Position numbers and translations under genes: made by a program
Part shown: in pieces, positions 49,082-62,510 of the stretch
How positions within the stretch are numbered: the first letter of the stretch is position 1
Layout of the letters: every line of letters starts with the position of its first letter
Assembly (NCBI RefSeq): GCF_036588685.1
Contig: NC_086378.1
Span: 78,447,127-78,511,126 of the forward strand
From: Mytilus trossulus
Lineage: Eukaryota > Mollusca > Bivalvia > Mytilida > Mytilidae
Direction: 5' to 3'
DNA length: 64,000 nt
Notes under the pieces: model-generated
Databases searched by the model: none
Told to the model about the DNA's origin: nothing
Seen by the model: the letters and a program-made list of their open reading frames with translations, nothing else

Positions 49082-49154
49082 TACGGTGCTATATATATGG
49101 TCATTTTGTATTCTTGTCTTCAAATTTGGCATATAAACTTGATCTTTAAAGTGT

Positions 49155-49265
49155 TAATATATAGATATAGGAAGATGTGGCGTGAGTGTCAATGAGACAA
49201 ATCTCCATCCAAATAACAATTTAAAAAAGAAGTAAACCATTATAGGTCAATGTACGGCCTTCAAT
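49155..49265 (-). repeat. Reverse copy of the 'tctcattg' 3'-end repeat
   Basis: 'atataggaagatgtggcgtg' and 'caatgagacaaatctcc' are the reverse complement of the 48535 motif. Confidence 0.7.
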
Positions 49266-49429
49266 TATGCAATTTTGTGTTTCTCTGTCGAAATAGTTTT
49301 AATAAATTTTGTTTTACAGAAAATAATGTTGACTGATACATTGTTCCCTCAATTTTGATATTTTGATCTATTATGTCTGTTTGTTTTGCTAAAAAATTGT
49401 TATTAATATAATGGAATTCTATATGACTC

Positions 49430-49640
49430 TCGTATACAAGTGAGAGGCTTAGCTAGTAATACAACCAGGTTAAGTTTACCATTTTCTAAATAGGAAATGC
49501 TTGTACCAAATCAAAAATATGACAGTTGTTATCAATTCGTTTGGTGTATTTGTGTTTGAGATTTATATATATTTTTTCATTTGCTAAAAGACTTTCCGAT
49601 TTTTTTTTTTTTTATATATTTCATTTGTAATCCCCGAACT
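49430..49640 (+). repeat. 3'-tail repeat (copy of the tail beside the RT relic)
   Basis: 'gtatacaagtgagaggctta' and 'gacagttgttatcaattcg' match 33100-33150 (reverse) and 54175-54240. Confidence 0.6.
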
Positions 49641-49649
49641 TTACCTCGC

Positions 49650-50300
49650 TATCGTACTGCTGACTATATAGAAATACAGTTAGTCTGATCAATATTATTA
49701 CATAATAACTTTTTAAGACTTTGAAGAATAATTTTGATTCATATTTGATTCACTTTTAATAACCGGAGACATTTATTTCATTTGATACACGATTGAATTG
49801 TTAAGAAATAATATCAGTTGCGGATATCAATATTTTCAGTTACGTATATCATATTGACAATACATTTACTTCAGTTACCCATATCATCACGATATTTTAG
49901 ATGGCCGTGTTTTCTCCATTTAGCCGTTGAATTATGAAAGAACAGTTTCAAATTTAGTAATACGTAAAAAAAGACACGAAACACCGAAGAATAACACATT
50001 ATTATTACAAAATTGACAAAAGAAAAATTCGTCCACCATCTTTGGATATACGTAACTGCAGTTACGGAGATCACATTTACCCCCAGTGATGACTATGAGA
50101 CACTTCAAATTGGGATGCATAGATGCTGCACAGAATTGGACAATTGTTTATATAATGTGAAGTTATCCATATGACCAATTTCACTCACAAAGTTCTTTTA
50201 TATTTTGATAACATTTTCCAATTATGTATAGCAAATCTGTACATGAATATTGCATCAATAATTTTTTTTTTAAAAGTCATTGAAGTCCTAGAAGATATTT
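49650..50300. other. No gene or recognised element
   Basis: AT-rich, unassigned. Confidence 0.4.
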
Positions 50301-50315
50301 TTTAATGCTTTTTAG

Positions 50316-50530
50316 CTCACCTGGCCTTAAGGGCCAAGTGAGCTTTTCCCATCATTTGGCGTCCGTCGTCCGTCGTCCTGCGTCCGTCGTCGTCCTGCGT
50401 CGTTTACTTTTACAAAAATCTTCTCCTCTGAAACTACTGGGCCTAATTAAACCAAACTTGGCCACAATCATCATTGGGGTATCTAGTTTAAAAAATGGGT
50501 CCGATGACCCCGCCAACCAACACTATGGCA
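50316..50530 (+). mobile_element. Truncated AGCTCACCTGGCC-type repeat
   Basis: Plus-strand copy of the 26560-27146 element: AGCTCACCTGGCC, the palindromic 'ggccttaagggcc', repeated CGTCCGTCGT, then 'ccaaacttggccacaatcat'. It is cut off after about 215 bp. Confidence 0.75.
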
Positions 50531-50884
50531 AAACAAAACAGAAAAGCTATATAGAAAAAAAGAAACAATAATTCACAGAAAACACAATAATCAACATAGG
50601 CCGAAGTTATGGTTCGAATTCGGCATAGTCCGAGTTAAAGTGTATCATCATAATAGCCACAAAATTCAAATCCAAATGGAGTTGTCTCCCTTTCGGGTTA
50701 GGGTGAACTTTTTTTTTTAATTTCCACAGAGACATATGTTTCTGATTTCCACGAAAAAAAGTTTTCGGCAAAGTTGTAAAATCAATTTTAAGTAAAATAT
50801 GGAAGAGTATTACATTCAGGACATAAAATTATAAAGCGAATTTAAAAAACTTAGGTAGAAAAGGTTTGGTTAAAGAAAAACTTT

Positions 50885-51135
50885 CAGGTTCGGGTTACCA
50901 CTTTTACCGAGGTGGAAATGAATAAACCTTAATTTTATCTTTGTTAGTGATGTTTTGACAAACATCTTTTCATACATGAGAAAGAATTTAATTATACATC
51001 AAATGTATAAACGTTAGTAAAAAGAATCGAAACGCAAAGAGCATAAAATTCGTAAAATAAATTTCCGGTTCAGCAAATTTCCGGCAAATTCCGGTTCGGA
51101 TCCGGGTTCGGGTTACCACTTTACCGACTACCCGT
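50885..51135 (-). mobile_element. Reverse copy of the 43825-44075 element
   Basis: 'gttcgggttaccacttttac' ends and the conserved core match in inverse orientation, about 7 kb apart. Confidence 0.7.
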
Positions 51136-51479
51136 TTTTTCATATCAAGGAATTGTCAAAAATGAAATTGGTATTGCGTTCCTTCCTATTTTATACTAGA
51201 CTGATAAATATATATTTTACTCAAAGTTTCATAAAAACGAGACCGGAAAAAGGAAGAACATTGTAGATTTCTGCGCAGATGCAGGATTTCAAAACATGAC
51301 ATAAAAAAAATTGAACGATTTTGAGTTCATTAGTACAATGAAAATTTCGATCTTCCCGATTTTTTTTGATTTTTTATTTATTGATTTTACTACTGTTATT
51401 GGCGACTTCGTCCCCATATAATCACAAGAAACTTTGAGTCGGGAAAATGGCTATTCTTATCTTATAGTTTGTTTCTGTG

Positions 51480-51640
51480 TGTATTGCATTTTAGTGTTTC
51501 TGTTGTGTCGTTGTTCTCCTCTTAAATTTGATGTTGTTCCCTAAGTTTTTGTTTTTAACCCGGATTTGTTTTTTTCTCAATCGATTTGTGAATTTCGAAC
51601 AGCGGTATACTACTGTTGCCTCTATTTGATAAAGTAATTA
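51480..51640 (+). repeat. 'gcggtatactactgttgcc' dispersed repeat
   Basis: Matches 63690-63835 (direct) and 32440-32580 (inverted), including 'gtgtcgttgttctcctctta'. Confidence 0.75.
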
Positions 51641-51649
51641 AACTTTTTT

Positions 51650-53450
51650 CTTTGGCGAATTGTTTCTAAATGTTGACGCTAAAGAAGTTTGTACTAAAAT
51701 ATATGTTAGTCTGAATCTGGTTATCAATGACCCTAAACTATATCGAAATTATCGCGAGTATTTTCCATTTTAAATTTAATACGAAAACAATTACTATCTC
51801 TTGGTCGTTCAGCATTATCCACGTTTCTTTAATTCAATAAACGTTTGACACAACAACAAAAAAAATCCGAATTCGTACCGAAACAAAACAATGAAAAAGA
51901 CCATACCAATCCAACATAGACTTCGGACACGGGGAATTTATAAATGCCTAGTTTCAACAATTCATCAGAAAAATAAGGAATAAGATCCTGTTAAAAATGA
52001 CATAAAAGTGGGGTCTTCTTTTCGTTAGTGCCATTGTTTAAGCAATCTAGGACCAAATGTTATGCAGAGAAAAAGTGACAACCGCCAGTCCTGCCATCTA
52101 TGTGGTTGTGAGAAAAAAACATATAAAACTTTCAAAAGGATTGATTCAAGCGCATTCGTGTTATCGTATGGAATCGACATACAGGCAAAATTGAAAATCA
52201 TGAACACAGCTTATAAATTACTTGCTCTCAAGGTTGTCAGAAGAAAGAAAAGTTGAAAACCATGAGTTAGATGGTTTATCAGTAAGGGGGCGCCAATTTG
52301 ATTTTCTTGGATTTTGGGTGGAGGGGGAGGATGACTTTGAAAATGAATCACTTGGCATGGTTAGAACTGAAAAAAGATGACTGCATATATAAGACGGGGT
52401 ACAAATAAATATTCTGCAACATAAAATGCAGGACATAGATGCTACAAATATGAACCGAAATTAAAATAAATTTTCATGGAAAAATTACCATGCACGTATG
52501 ATAAAAATAAATGACAAATTTGGAAAAAAAATCTCCGGTCCCTACCCCAGGATATTAGTTGGCCGTCTACTATTTGCAAGATAATAACACCAAATGACAT
52601 TCTCCTAAAGGTCCATTACTCCCAAACGTCAAAAGTGAAAATCAACTAGACCTTCATGTTGTTATTTTAAATATAATAACATTTAAAATAAAAGTTTCGG
52701 TTGAACATTTGTTAAGGTACTGCACGCAAATCACCAGCTTTCGCCCCCTTCATTTAATTCGTTACCGATGTCCATCGGAAAACCCGGTAAGAAATAAAAT
52801 TTTAAAAAACCAGTATCAAAATGTTGCTTTTAGTATAGTCTTTATACCATAAAGACGTTCATGCAATTTCAGAAAGGTTTGACTAAGTAATTGTTGTCTT
52901 CCACCACAGACTTTCATTGCAGGCGAGACAAAAGTGTCAGACATCATGTCAACTATTAATCAATCATAAAAAGATGATCGTTATTTGTACTATTGTATCT
53001 TTATAGAATATAAAATTGATATCAGTTGTATTGAATCACAAGTAGTCAAAATACTCATAAGCCTTTTCTGCTATATCAAAACATCCATATAAAATAAAGT
53101 CTCAAATACCATTACCAGTATAATCAAACCCAGCTAATGTTAATGGGTACCAGAAGAAACATCTCTCAAAACTATTTCCAAAAAATAATATCTTCTAACA
53201 TCCTAAAGCCCTATCAAGTACATATTAATTTATAAAAATTATCAAAAGTATTTTTCTTTGTCTCTCTGTACCTCCTTCCGTGTCAATTGATTACATTATC
53301 TAATTTCTATGCTAATATTCAATGATAATAAAACAGTTTTTCAGGCATGATTGATAGTTTGGAGATGAGCTTCTAATTTACAGAATATATAAACTGTTAT
53401 TTTCAGATATTCATTACCAAATTAATAATAAATAATGACTTTGTAATTAA
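51650..53450. other. Unassigned; Cys/Lys-rich ORF at 52062-52256
   Basis: A 64-codon plus-strand frame (MQRKSDNRQSCHLCGCEK...) has a CxxC and basic residues and could be a fragment of a zinc-binding gene or element protein, but nothing else supports it. Confidence 0.25.
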
Positions 53451-53509
53451 AACCAACGATCTAGAGTGGGTTATCCCTATAACGTCATTTGGACATAAAA
53501 ATCTTCATG

Positions 53510-53582
53510 TATATAACTGATGGGCATTGTTTTCTCGTTCACTTGGAACCTCCTGAAAGTAACTGAACAGACAGCCGTCATG
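53510..53582 (+). promoter_or_regulatory. TATA/Inr core promoter with ATG-only first exon
   Basis: TATATAA at 53510-53516, an initiator-like TTCACTT with A at 53541 (31 bp from the first T of the TATA box), a 39-nt leader and ATG at 53580-53582 followed directly by the donor GTAAGA. A first exon that codes only Met is known from calmodulin and some muscle-protein genes. Downstream exons were not recognised before the window end. Confidence 0.5.
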
Positions 53583-54100
53583 GTAAGACATGTTTTCATA
53601 GACTTCATTTAAAACATATAAATAAATATTCAATGTAACTTAATATAATTTTTGGTTTTCTTTATTAAGATTCTTTAAAAGATTTTTTTTGTCAAAATTG
53701 TGGATTATTTTCTAAAATAAATGTCTTAAAATACATTTAAGTTATGATAAATAAAATTTTATAAGAATAAAAATCTTATACACTTCCCAAATAAGTTTTT
53801 GAAATTAATTGAATTATTCAATTGTTTTTTAAGACGTTTAATTCTAATGACAAAAAAAATTTTACTTTTTAAGAATGACATATACAAATAACCGAATCTA
53901 AAGAAGTTCGCTCGAAAAGACCAAAATAATTTTAGCATATGGAAAGATGGATTGACGCTTTAGGCATACAAACATCCAGGCAATATTTCTATATTATTAA
54001 ATTTTTATATAAGGGACACCTTTTATGTGATTGCAATATGCAATTTAAAACACGACAATCTATACATAGATGTCACTATTTTGTTCAAAATAAACTATTT
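53583..54100. other. Start of the putative first intron; nothing recognised
   Basis: AT-rich. Confidence 0.4.
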
Positions 54101-54310
54101 ATGATTTTCGAACAGCGGTATACTACTGTTGCCTTTATTTACCAGGTGCATATTTGTGAAATACCAATTCAGGAATATAACAGTTGTTATTCATTTGTTT
54201 GACGTGTTTCAGCTTTTGATTTTGCCATTTGATAAGGGACTTACCGTTTTTAATTTTCCTCAAAGTTCAGTGGGTTTTTTTGTGGGTTTTTTGGGTTTTT
54301 TTTCAAATAA
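54100..54310 (+). repeat. 'gcggtatactactgttgcc' piece joined to 3'-tail repeat
   Basis: 54109-54140 matches 51600 and 63800. 54175-54300 ('aacagttgttattcatttgt', 'gattttgccatttgataagg') matches the 49500 tail. Confidence 0.6.
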
Positions 54311-55009
54311 AGCAGGATACAAAGAGTAACATGGTGAATTGGAAAAAAAATGCACAACATTAATTTATTTACAAAACACAACAAAAACAAATAATAAATT
54401 ACTTTCAGTTTTCAACAAAAGATTTTAAGTCGCTGTTAGCAGAAAAAAAGACTTTCCTACAAGTCAACCACTAAATTACAAAATGAAAGATGTTAAAATA
54501 TATATATTTTTTTTTTTACAAATAACTCTATTTCTACGCAATTATTAAATAAAAATGATATCCCAGTATTTAATTAATGAGTTCTACAAACGTTCATCAG
54601 TTTAAAACATAAATTAAGTCATCATAGATACCAGGATTAAAAGAAGCTTAAAAGGCATAAGTCATTTAAGATTATGATATCAACGTATATTTACAAATAA
54701 TGAAAACTGAGCTTTATAAATTCAATGTATCCGATAAGCTTATTTTGGATTCGTTCTCATCAGGAAGGTTGAAAGCCAGGTATTTGAAATTCAAGGATGT
54801 GTAAGAACATTTCTCGTTTGAATCTTCTTTTTTTATATTGTTTTTATTTGGTGCGTCTCCCACCCGTCTTTCATGAAGAACGTCCAAACCTAATAATGGG
54901 AAACCTAATGATGTAACGTGAATTAATTCTTGAAATCTACAGAACCTGTACGACCAAAAATGTGTTTAACATGTTTAGCCAAATTAAATCTATGTTAACT
55001 CTGCCTTAT

Positions 55010-55150
55010 GCAAAGGGGGCGAAAGATACCAGAGGGACAGTCAAACTTATATATTGAAAATAAACTGACAACGCCATGGCTAAAAATGAAAGGACAAACA
55101 GGCAAATAATAGTACAGAAGACACAACATGGAGTTTTGAACCCAATTAAT
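55010..55150 (-). repeat. Dispersed repeat 'gaaagataccagagggacag'
   Basis: Sequence I recognise as a frequent mussel repeat; includes 'aaactgacaacgccatggct'. No coding content. Confidence 0.5.
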
Positions 55151-55429
55151 ACCATTACAAATCAAAAAGGATATTAAAAAATGCATTGCAGGGTAAAGAA
55201 TTGAATTTTGCACCTTCGAGACCTAGCAATCTACCAGTTGAGCAGGAAAAGGAGAATGACACTTAATAAATTAATTGCATCCGAATCAGTTTAAGGAAAT
55301 AAAGTGACCGTTTTCAACAGCGGTGTTGTGATTATATATATTTGCGTCTCTGCTCACGATAAACATGATTAAGCCGGGTATCATCTTTCAAAACTAAAAT
55401 AGTTATCTGATCTGTAAATTGACCGATCG

Positions 55430-55510
55430 CAAAAACGTCCTTGTCATTTGGTTTCTGGTGAAGAGTATCTCATTGGCAATCATACTATATCTTCTTATTT
55501 TCATGTATAT
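55430..55510 (+). repeat. 3'-end fragment of the 48200-48595 repeat
   Basis: 'gtcatttggtttctggtgaa' and 'tctcattggcaatcatac' match 48510-48560. Confidence 0.6.
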
Positions 55511-55619
55511 TTATAATATGGTTCTCCTGACTCATGCAGTAATGTTTCAGATTAATTATATGTTAACAATATCTTATTACTTAAAAGTTGTACTGCAAAG
55601 TAATAAATAGTATAGTTCG

Positions 55620-57950
55620 GTGAAAACTCTTCCTTATTTTTGTATTATAAATTTATAGCTCAATGTGTATATGTGGGAGTTTTATTGAGTTTTATGATAA
55701 TAAAAAGTGGTATTTCACATCAACTATGCTTACAAATATTAAGAATTAGCCTTTAAATCTTCTTTTCTTCCTATAATGCATTCTTATTAGTTTAAAAATA
55801 AGAAAGATGTAGTATGATTGCAAGGACAAACCTAGAGTTCAAATGACGTGGATGAAAGTAAATACTAGTGAACAGCCTATCAAAATGAGCAAAATTTCTT
55901 GTTATTCCACATTAACTTAGGTACATTTCTTCAAATATAAATATCAATAGAGAAACACTTCATATACAACGGTAAATAGAAGCATAATAGTTTCATAAAT
56001 TAATAGTACAAATGTATATACTTAAACGGTTTTGTTCCTCTGAAAACTGGAAACTAAACACGAGGGAATTAATTAAAATAATTAAAATCCTCATGGTATC
56101 GTATAAAATTTTATCGCCACGGTTTAGATGTTTTTGTGTTTAGTTGGGGTTAAGAAAATAATAATCAATCAATCAATCAATCTAAAGTTTTATAATATCA
56201 TGCTTCTTTTTTCTTCATGATTCCAATTAAATGAAATTTAAGATTGATTATTAGTTCCCATAGTTCATGTTCTCAATTAATCGGACATGTGTGTATTGTA
56301 CATCATGAACAGTTTTGTGTATTTCATCATGTCCAAATTATTGAATATGAATGATGTTGTTTTGTTAATTAACTTTTTAAAAAAAATTACCTTAGTTCAA
56401 GTGTTATTTACTGTTATACAAGGCAACATAACTTTGTCCAATCGTTTTGTGTGCTTGAGATTTGATTTTGTCATTTGCAATTATAATTTTACTTTTTACC
56501 AGAGGTAGTTGCTGTATAAAAAAAAACGCAACTTATACTGCAAACGCATTATCCCTATAGTAGGAGAATGTTTATTTTGAGTAAGCTCTCTGAAACACTC
56601 GATATTCTTTGGTGTGGTTAGGATTGAATACTTTTATGGTTATTCGTATCGCTATGGAAGTCATTAAATGATCTGTCAAAGATTTTGAAAATTGATATAC
56701 TTTCCTGACAATTTTGAGCATAATAAAGTAATATAAGACCCTAATGTCGAACCTGTTTTCCTTCTGTAGCCCGCGTTTTATGGTTTAATAGTGTTCTTAT
56801 GCCGTATAACTTAAATAAATCGTTCATTTTCGCATTTTTAAAAATACTGTGTAGAGCCAACAATGACCTCTTACTGTTTCTTAATCAAAAATCATACCCA
56901 ATGATAATTCAAACAAATATGTGATAGCATCTAAAGTAGAAACTCAAAGCTATTCGGTTTAAAAAAAAGTTCACAGCAACCTTTCCGATATGCATGCAGC
57001 TAAACTCCAAAAAAAAGGACATTAACGTATTTCCGGCAAACTTTTAAAACTAATCCCATGATAAAACGTTATCTGAGTTGCTAAACTTTAATCACCAAAT
57101 TACTCTTGAGTCTCTTACAAATAGTCAAAGTATTAAAGCTAATCTTAAAGGTCAGTAACTAATGTACAAAGCGTAGGCTAAACGCCTGATAAAGTTTATT
57201 GCAGTATATAAATACGTTTCAAATCCGATAAACTTATTGAGAAATTACAATATTAGCTCTATCTGATCTATCCTTTTAGACTATATACATGACAAATTGT
57301 TTTATCTTTGATGCTAATATTACTCCACGGAGCTATATTGCTGTGTTGGATGATATACAAAAGATTACACCCATGTTGTTGTGTTCACATTTTTATTGCT
57401 CCAGTAGGCTTTAAAATGGTTTTAGCCGACTCGTTAATCAGTTGATAAGGAAGTCAAAAATGTTTCGAAATAGTGTGTCATCCTTTTGTGGTTGCAAATA
57501 AACTCATCATTGATACCAGGGCAATAGTGTAGAGATACATAAAGTGTTCACATAATGAGTTACGTTATCTGCAATGCATGAAACAATAAATAGATTCCTA
57601 TGCAATCCCAAGGTAGTGTTAAAACAATACATTTATACTACATAAAATACATTAAAGATTGCTCAACGTTTAGTTTATAGTAAAAAAAAATAACAGCCAC
57701 TTATATCACGTCATATTGACAATCTCATTTTGTTTTTGCCCCGTTAATATCTTATTAGAAAAATATTCGTTTCACCGTAAAAACAGCTATTTCGAACAAA
57801 AAATAACTCGGCACAAGGTCAATATAATAATATAGATGCTTTTTGTTTGAATATTGAGTTGTTTGTACTGGTTTATATCATGATTAGTGTCTCAAAAACT
57901 GAAATATCGAGCTACAAGGGACAGATTTAAAATTTATATATAATTTAATG
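55620..57950. other. No gene recognised; (AATC)n run and a tail fragment
   Basis: An (AATC)5 run lies at 56161-56181. 56430-56510 resembles the 3'-tail repeat. The rest is unassigned AT-rich DNA. Confidence 0.4.
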
Positions 57951-57964
57951 TCCAATAAATATAC

Positions 57965-58205
57965 ATATCGTTGTCTCATCGGTAATCATACTACATCTTC
58001 TTATGTTTAAATTGAATGTCTTTACTATACCGGTAAGAAAGAAATGGGGAATGTGTCAAAGAGACAACAACCCGACCAAATAAAAAAATCAACAGCAGAA
58101 GGTCATCAACAAGTCTTCAATGTAGCGAGAAATTCCCGCACCCGGAGGCGTCCTTCAGCTGGACCCTAAACAAATATATACTAGTTCAGTGATAATGAAA
58201 TATAA
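57965..58205 (+). repeat. Dispersed repeat fragments in tandem
   Basis: 57972-58010 is the 'gttgtctcatcggtaatcat' 3' end. 58045-58190 ('gaatgtgtcaaagagacaac', 'gagaaattcccgcacccgg') is another element; its first part recurs near 4757. Confidence 0.55.
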
Positions 58206-58289
58206 TATTCTTTATACAATAGATCATTTTTGAAAAAAATTAAAAATAAATAAATAAACTAAAACGCACTTTTGTTAATTTTTTTTAAA

Positions 58290-58500
58290 TACAGACTTGG
58301 ATTACCTTAGCTGTATTTGGAAACTCTTTTAGGAATTTTAGATCTCAATGCTCTTCAACTTCGTACTTTATTTGGTTTTTTTTTAAACTGTTATGAATTC
58401 GAGCGTCACTGCTGAGTCTTTTGTAGACGAAACGCGCGTCTGGCATATATACAAAATTTGGTCCTGGTATCTATGATGAGTTTATTGTTACAGTCAATGC
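58290..58500 (+). repeat. Dispersed 'gagcgtcactgctgagtct' repeat
   Basis: 'gtagacgaaacgcgcgtctg' and 'cctggtatctatgatgag' are from an abundant bivalve repeat. A diverged relative lies at 63430-63540. Confidence 0.55.
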
Positions 58501-60769
58501 GACTTTCAATATAAAGTGTTCATCATCCATGATTATGTTTTCCTCATTTTGTCGTTTTGAATTAATTAAAATGGAAGTTGGAATAAGCAATCAGCTGATG
58601 CCAAAAATTACAATTTAGAAAATTTGTGAAATTCCTAAGACAATGTAACTTAGAGAAGCGTTGAATCAAATATACTGACAACACACGTGTCATAATTTTT
58701 AAGGAATGCAAAAGGAATGCAATGATTTCTTTGACATGTCGGAAAGTTTAATGAAGAATTTAGAGTGCCATCAATAAAACAATAAAACAAATAAATTCAG
58801 ACAAGGTAGAAAACATAGTTTATGTCTTTTCGTCCTATTTTCAAATATGCGCTTTAGTCTTTTTATTATAGAAACTGTACTACGAATAAGTTATAAAAAA
58901 AAAGATTAGAAGAAAAAGTTGGTGACATGTTTTAATATAGATAAAAGCAGTAAATTGATTTAAAGATCAACTTTTCTACTTACGAGAACATAAGACCTTC
59001 TTAGCAGTGGCTACAGACACTTATATGTACGCAATATAAAAAGGAAAAATTTACCCAAAAAAATGAAGTTGTGAAGTTATGACAAACAAAATGAAAAACT
59101 CTTTTAATTTGATTATAAAAATCCATTCGTTTTTCCATTTCACTGCTTAATTACAGAAGTTAATCATATTAACTATTAATTATTGTTTGATATATGATTT
59201 GAAGCACTTCAGTGCTATCTTGAATTTGTTTAACATTACTATATCAGTTTCTCAACCACTGTGTATCATCGCCACCGGAAATTGGGTACTAACGAAGCGG
59301 AGAGAAATAAAAAAAAAAGTAAACAAGTTAGGAATTCGTTCAATTTAAAGCATTTCCACTCATTTGATGAGGGTGCCGCTTAAGAAATGATTTTCTGATA
59401 TATAATTCTTTTAATTATTAGGCCGATAAGTACAAAATAAATACAAGATTTTGTGTAATACTCCAAAACTTGCCACTTAGTACCGGAAAATTTCGAGGTC
59501 TATCGTCCTCTGTAGCCCCATTCTCAAGATATTGAACTGTTTTTCATTATTTTTCCAGACACGATTTTAGAATATTATACTGTGGCATCATATTTAATGA
59601 AATTTGTTGTCAAAAACATGTTTTTTAAAGAATATGGACAAAAACACTGTTTGTTTGTTGTACGGCGAATTGCAGGACATTGTACGGCGAATTGCAAAAT
59701 GACAACTTTTGTCTGTACGGCGTCTTGCAATATATTATGATTTTAAGAGGAAATTAATCACTGTTTAGATAATATCAAGTGACATACAAAATGTCTTACT
59801 TATCAAATATTATAAATATATGCCGTTAATTCAGTTCAGGAGGATAAAAACAGTTAAGATGTGGTATGATAGCAAATAAGATAACTATCCATCAGGATCA
59901 ACTAAACTGTATGTAAGCAATTACTAGTATATGCTATCATTATGCTTCAACAACGAAAACCCGTCCCTTATAGTCGGCTATACAAAGCACCGAACGAAAA
60001 ATGTGGAAGGACTCAACAAGAAAGCGAACGGCCTAACTCATAACAAAACAATTTATGAAAAAAAAAAAAAGAAAAAGAGATGAAGCAACGACAACCACCG
60101 AACCACAGGATCGAGAATTCGGACAGACACATCAAATTGTTTAGTTATTTAATTTATGAAATGACTCATTTGTAAAAATAAACTTTGACTTAAGAAAATA
60201 CTTTGTTTTCATCGAAATAAGGAGAAACAAATCGTGAATTGCATTTCGAATTAATTGTTTTGTCTGTTTCTATCTAATGCATTTTATCTAATGCATAATT
60301 AGATGGAAAAGGGGGGTAGTGGGTCTGTGAACATGTTAACAACACCTCGATTTTGGCAAACACAGATAACAACAAATTTTAAATGCTGATAAGAGTTAAC
60401 AGCAACTTTAATGACACATGGACAGACAATTGAACTGATGGAAAAGCAGACGGAGTGATTGACTCCAAGAAAAAAGACTATGTCATGAATAATCGAAAAT
60501 GCTTCAAACACCAAAAGGGAGGCTTCTTCTGGTTATGTATATTGTTGAGTAAATGTTTTGAGTCAATCAATTGTAGAAAACTTGGGATATCGTCATGACG
60601 TAGGAAAGTGTAACAAACAGATAGAATGAGTGAATACTATAGAGCGCGAACATTTTTTTAATGGCGGGGGCTTTTATAAATTATAGTTACATCGTAGTCA
60701 GGGTATTCATACGACTCATTGCTTACATGATTTTATTGAAAGGAATTACGAAGGTTTACTGATTTTTAT

Positions 60770-61208
60770 TTTAAATCATCAAAACCGGTGTAAAATCAGA
60801 AAGTAACATGTAAGGTGTCACAAGTTGAAGCACTCTTTCATCTCCATCTGAGCTGATATAAAGAAGCCTTGGTCTATCTTTAGATCCATTCTGAATTTCT
60901 TAGACTAGCAAATTTGATTTCAATTTGATAACCAATTCCTATTTTTTTCGGCCTCTTCTACCAGGCCACACTGTTCAGTTAATTTACGAATTGCAAATTG
61001 AAAAGGTACTTTATTTTTCACAATTCCGTCCAGGTACTCTGGGTTGATATAACTTATCAAACATTCCATATACATGTGAATTATTTTCGTCATAGGACTG
61101 ACCAGGGTTTAAGCTGGATAAGAAGTGGCCTTTCCCTTTAACGTTTTGGATACATTTCAAATAGAAGCCAGAAATAACTACATTGGTTAGACGTATAAAG
61201 AGGGGCAT
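60770..61208 (-). pseudogene. Frameshifted gene relic inside the foldback
   Basis: Minus-strand sequence reads as protein through successive frames: FLSSLNPGQSYDENNSHVYG, then ISYINPEYLDGIVKNKVPF and FAIRKLTEQCGLVEEAEKN, then RPRLLYISSDGDERVLQLVT. At least three frameshifts separate these. Composition is clearly protein-like, so this is a decayed coding segment carried by the element. I do not recognise the family. Confidence 0.5.
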
Positions 61209-62279
61209 GAGATATCTTTAAACATGTTTAACACTGCCGCATTTGTTGCACCTGCATGACCCAACTTGAGTCCGTAACCTTTGCTATAAAGTCTTGTATT
61301 TATTTATTTTTTTAAATTTGGGTTCATTTATATGTTTCAAGAAACAAACATTGAATTTCGACCCCCTTTTGTAGTTAATTGATTGCTCACTTAGGAGACA
61401 GCTTCAGGTATACCATACAAGTTTAGTTTCTAGCCATGGTGAATTTTCTAAATATGAACGTTTTTGTACAATTGAATTGATTTTTAGATAGTTGAATAAT
61501 AATATAGCCTTCCTAGTGGGTTTATATGAACATTTAGATTATTTTTAGCATGTTTTATAAGCTATTGTTCAGTTTGACCGTCCAAGCGTTCCTATCCGTA
61601 TCGCCATACATTTTGAAAATTTTGTATTTTTTTTCAACCTAGATTCGACTCTCGATCTTTTCAATTCAATTTCATGGAAAAAACCAGCAGAAATGCATGA
61701 TTTTTTTTTACCTCTTGATATATATATGTCTATGGTATTAGGAAAGGTATCACTCTTATTGATTAAAATTTTCCTTTGGACCAAATTTTTCAGATATTTG
61801 TGACATGTTCAACCCCCTATTTTGCAATATTTGGTATCAAATAATTGCTAATTGTTGCCATAGTTACACAAAAAAAGAGATTATATTTCACCATTATTAC
61901 TTTTGGAAATCAAATCTATGGACGATTCTCTTTCCATAAATATACACATGCATAGCTTAAATATTAAGCCTTATTTATTAGGAAGGAAGGGAAAGAGGAA
62001 AGAGGGTGTTTAAAAATTATGAGTGTCCGTTCTTAGGTTTTTTCCTATCTGTGACTTGACACCCACCCTAGTGCATAACTTTCTCGCTGCGTTTGGTTGT
62101 TTCTTCTATTTGGTCGAGCTTCTATTTCTTTGACATTTCCATTCTCAATTTAATCAAGCATTTACTATACTCACTGAAGAATGTTTTAAAGACATGTACA
62201 GTTACATATAATTATGCTGTTAATGTCACTCCTTTGCGGAAGCAACGTTAAGTAAGAGATGGACAGCAAATGTTAATGC

Positions 62280-62510
62280 GATTCTTGTAAATAACAGTTA
62301 AGATCAGTTAACAGAGAAAATAATGTCAAAAACAGTGAACACTTTAAGTATATAAAGTAACAGATAACAAGAATCTCAATTTCAAATAAGCAGTTAACAT
62401 CATTGCAAATTTTAACAAAACAGATTACAGACAGTTAAGTTTTAAAATTTATCAGTCAAATAACAGTTTTAAAAAATTTCAACCTTGAAAAGGACAAAAA
62501 CAGTTCAATA
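62280..62510. repeat. Loose ACAGTTAA-motif cluster
   Basis: About nine variants of 'acagttaa' in 230 bp with irregular spacing; isolated ones also at 59850 and 60390. Confidence 0.5.

Noticed and set aside
50305-50571. 88-codon plus-strand ORF
   Set aside because: Translation of the AGCTCACCTGGCC dispersed repeat.
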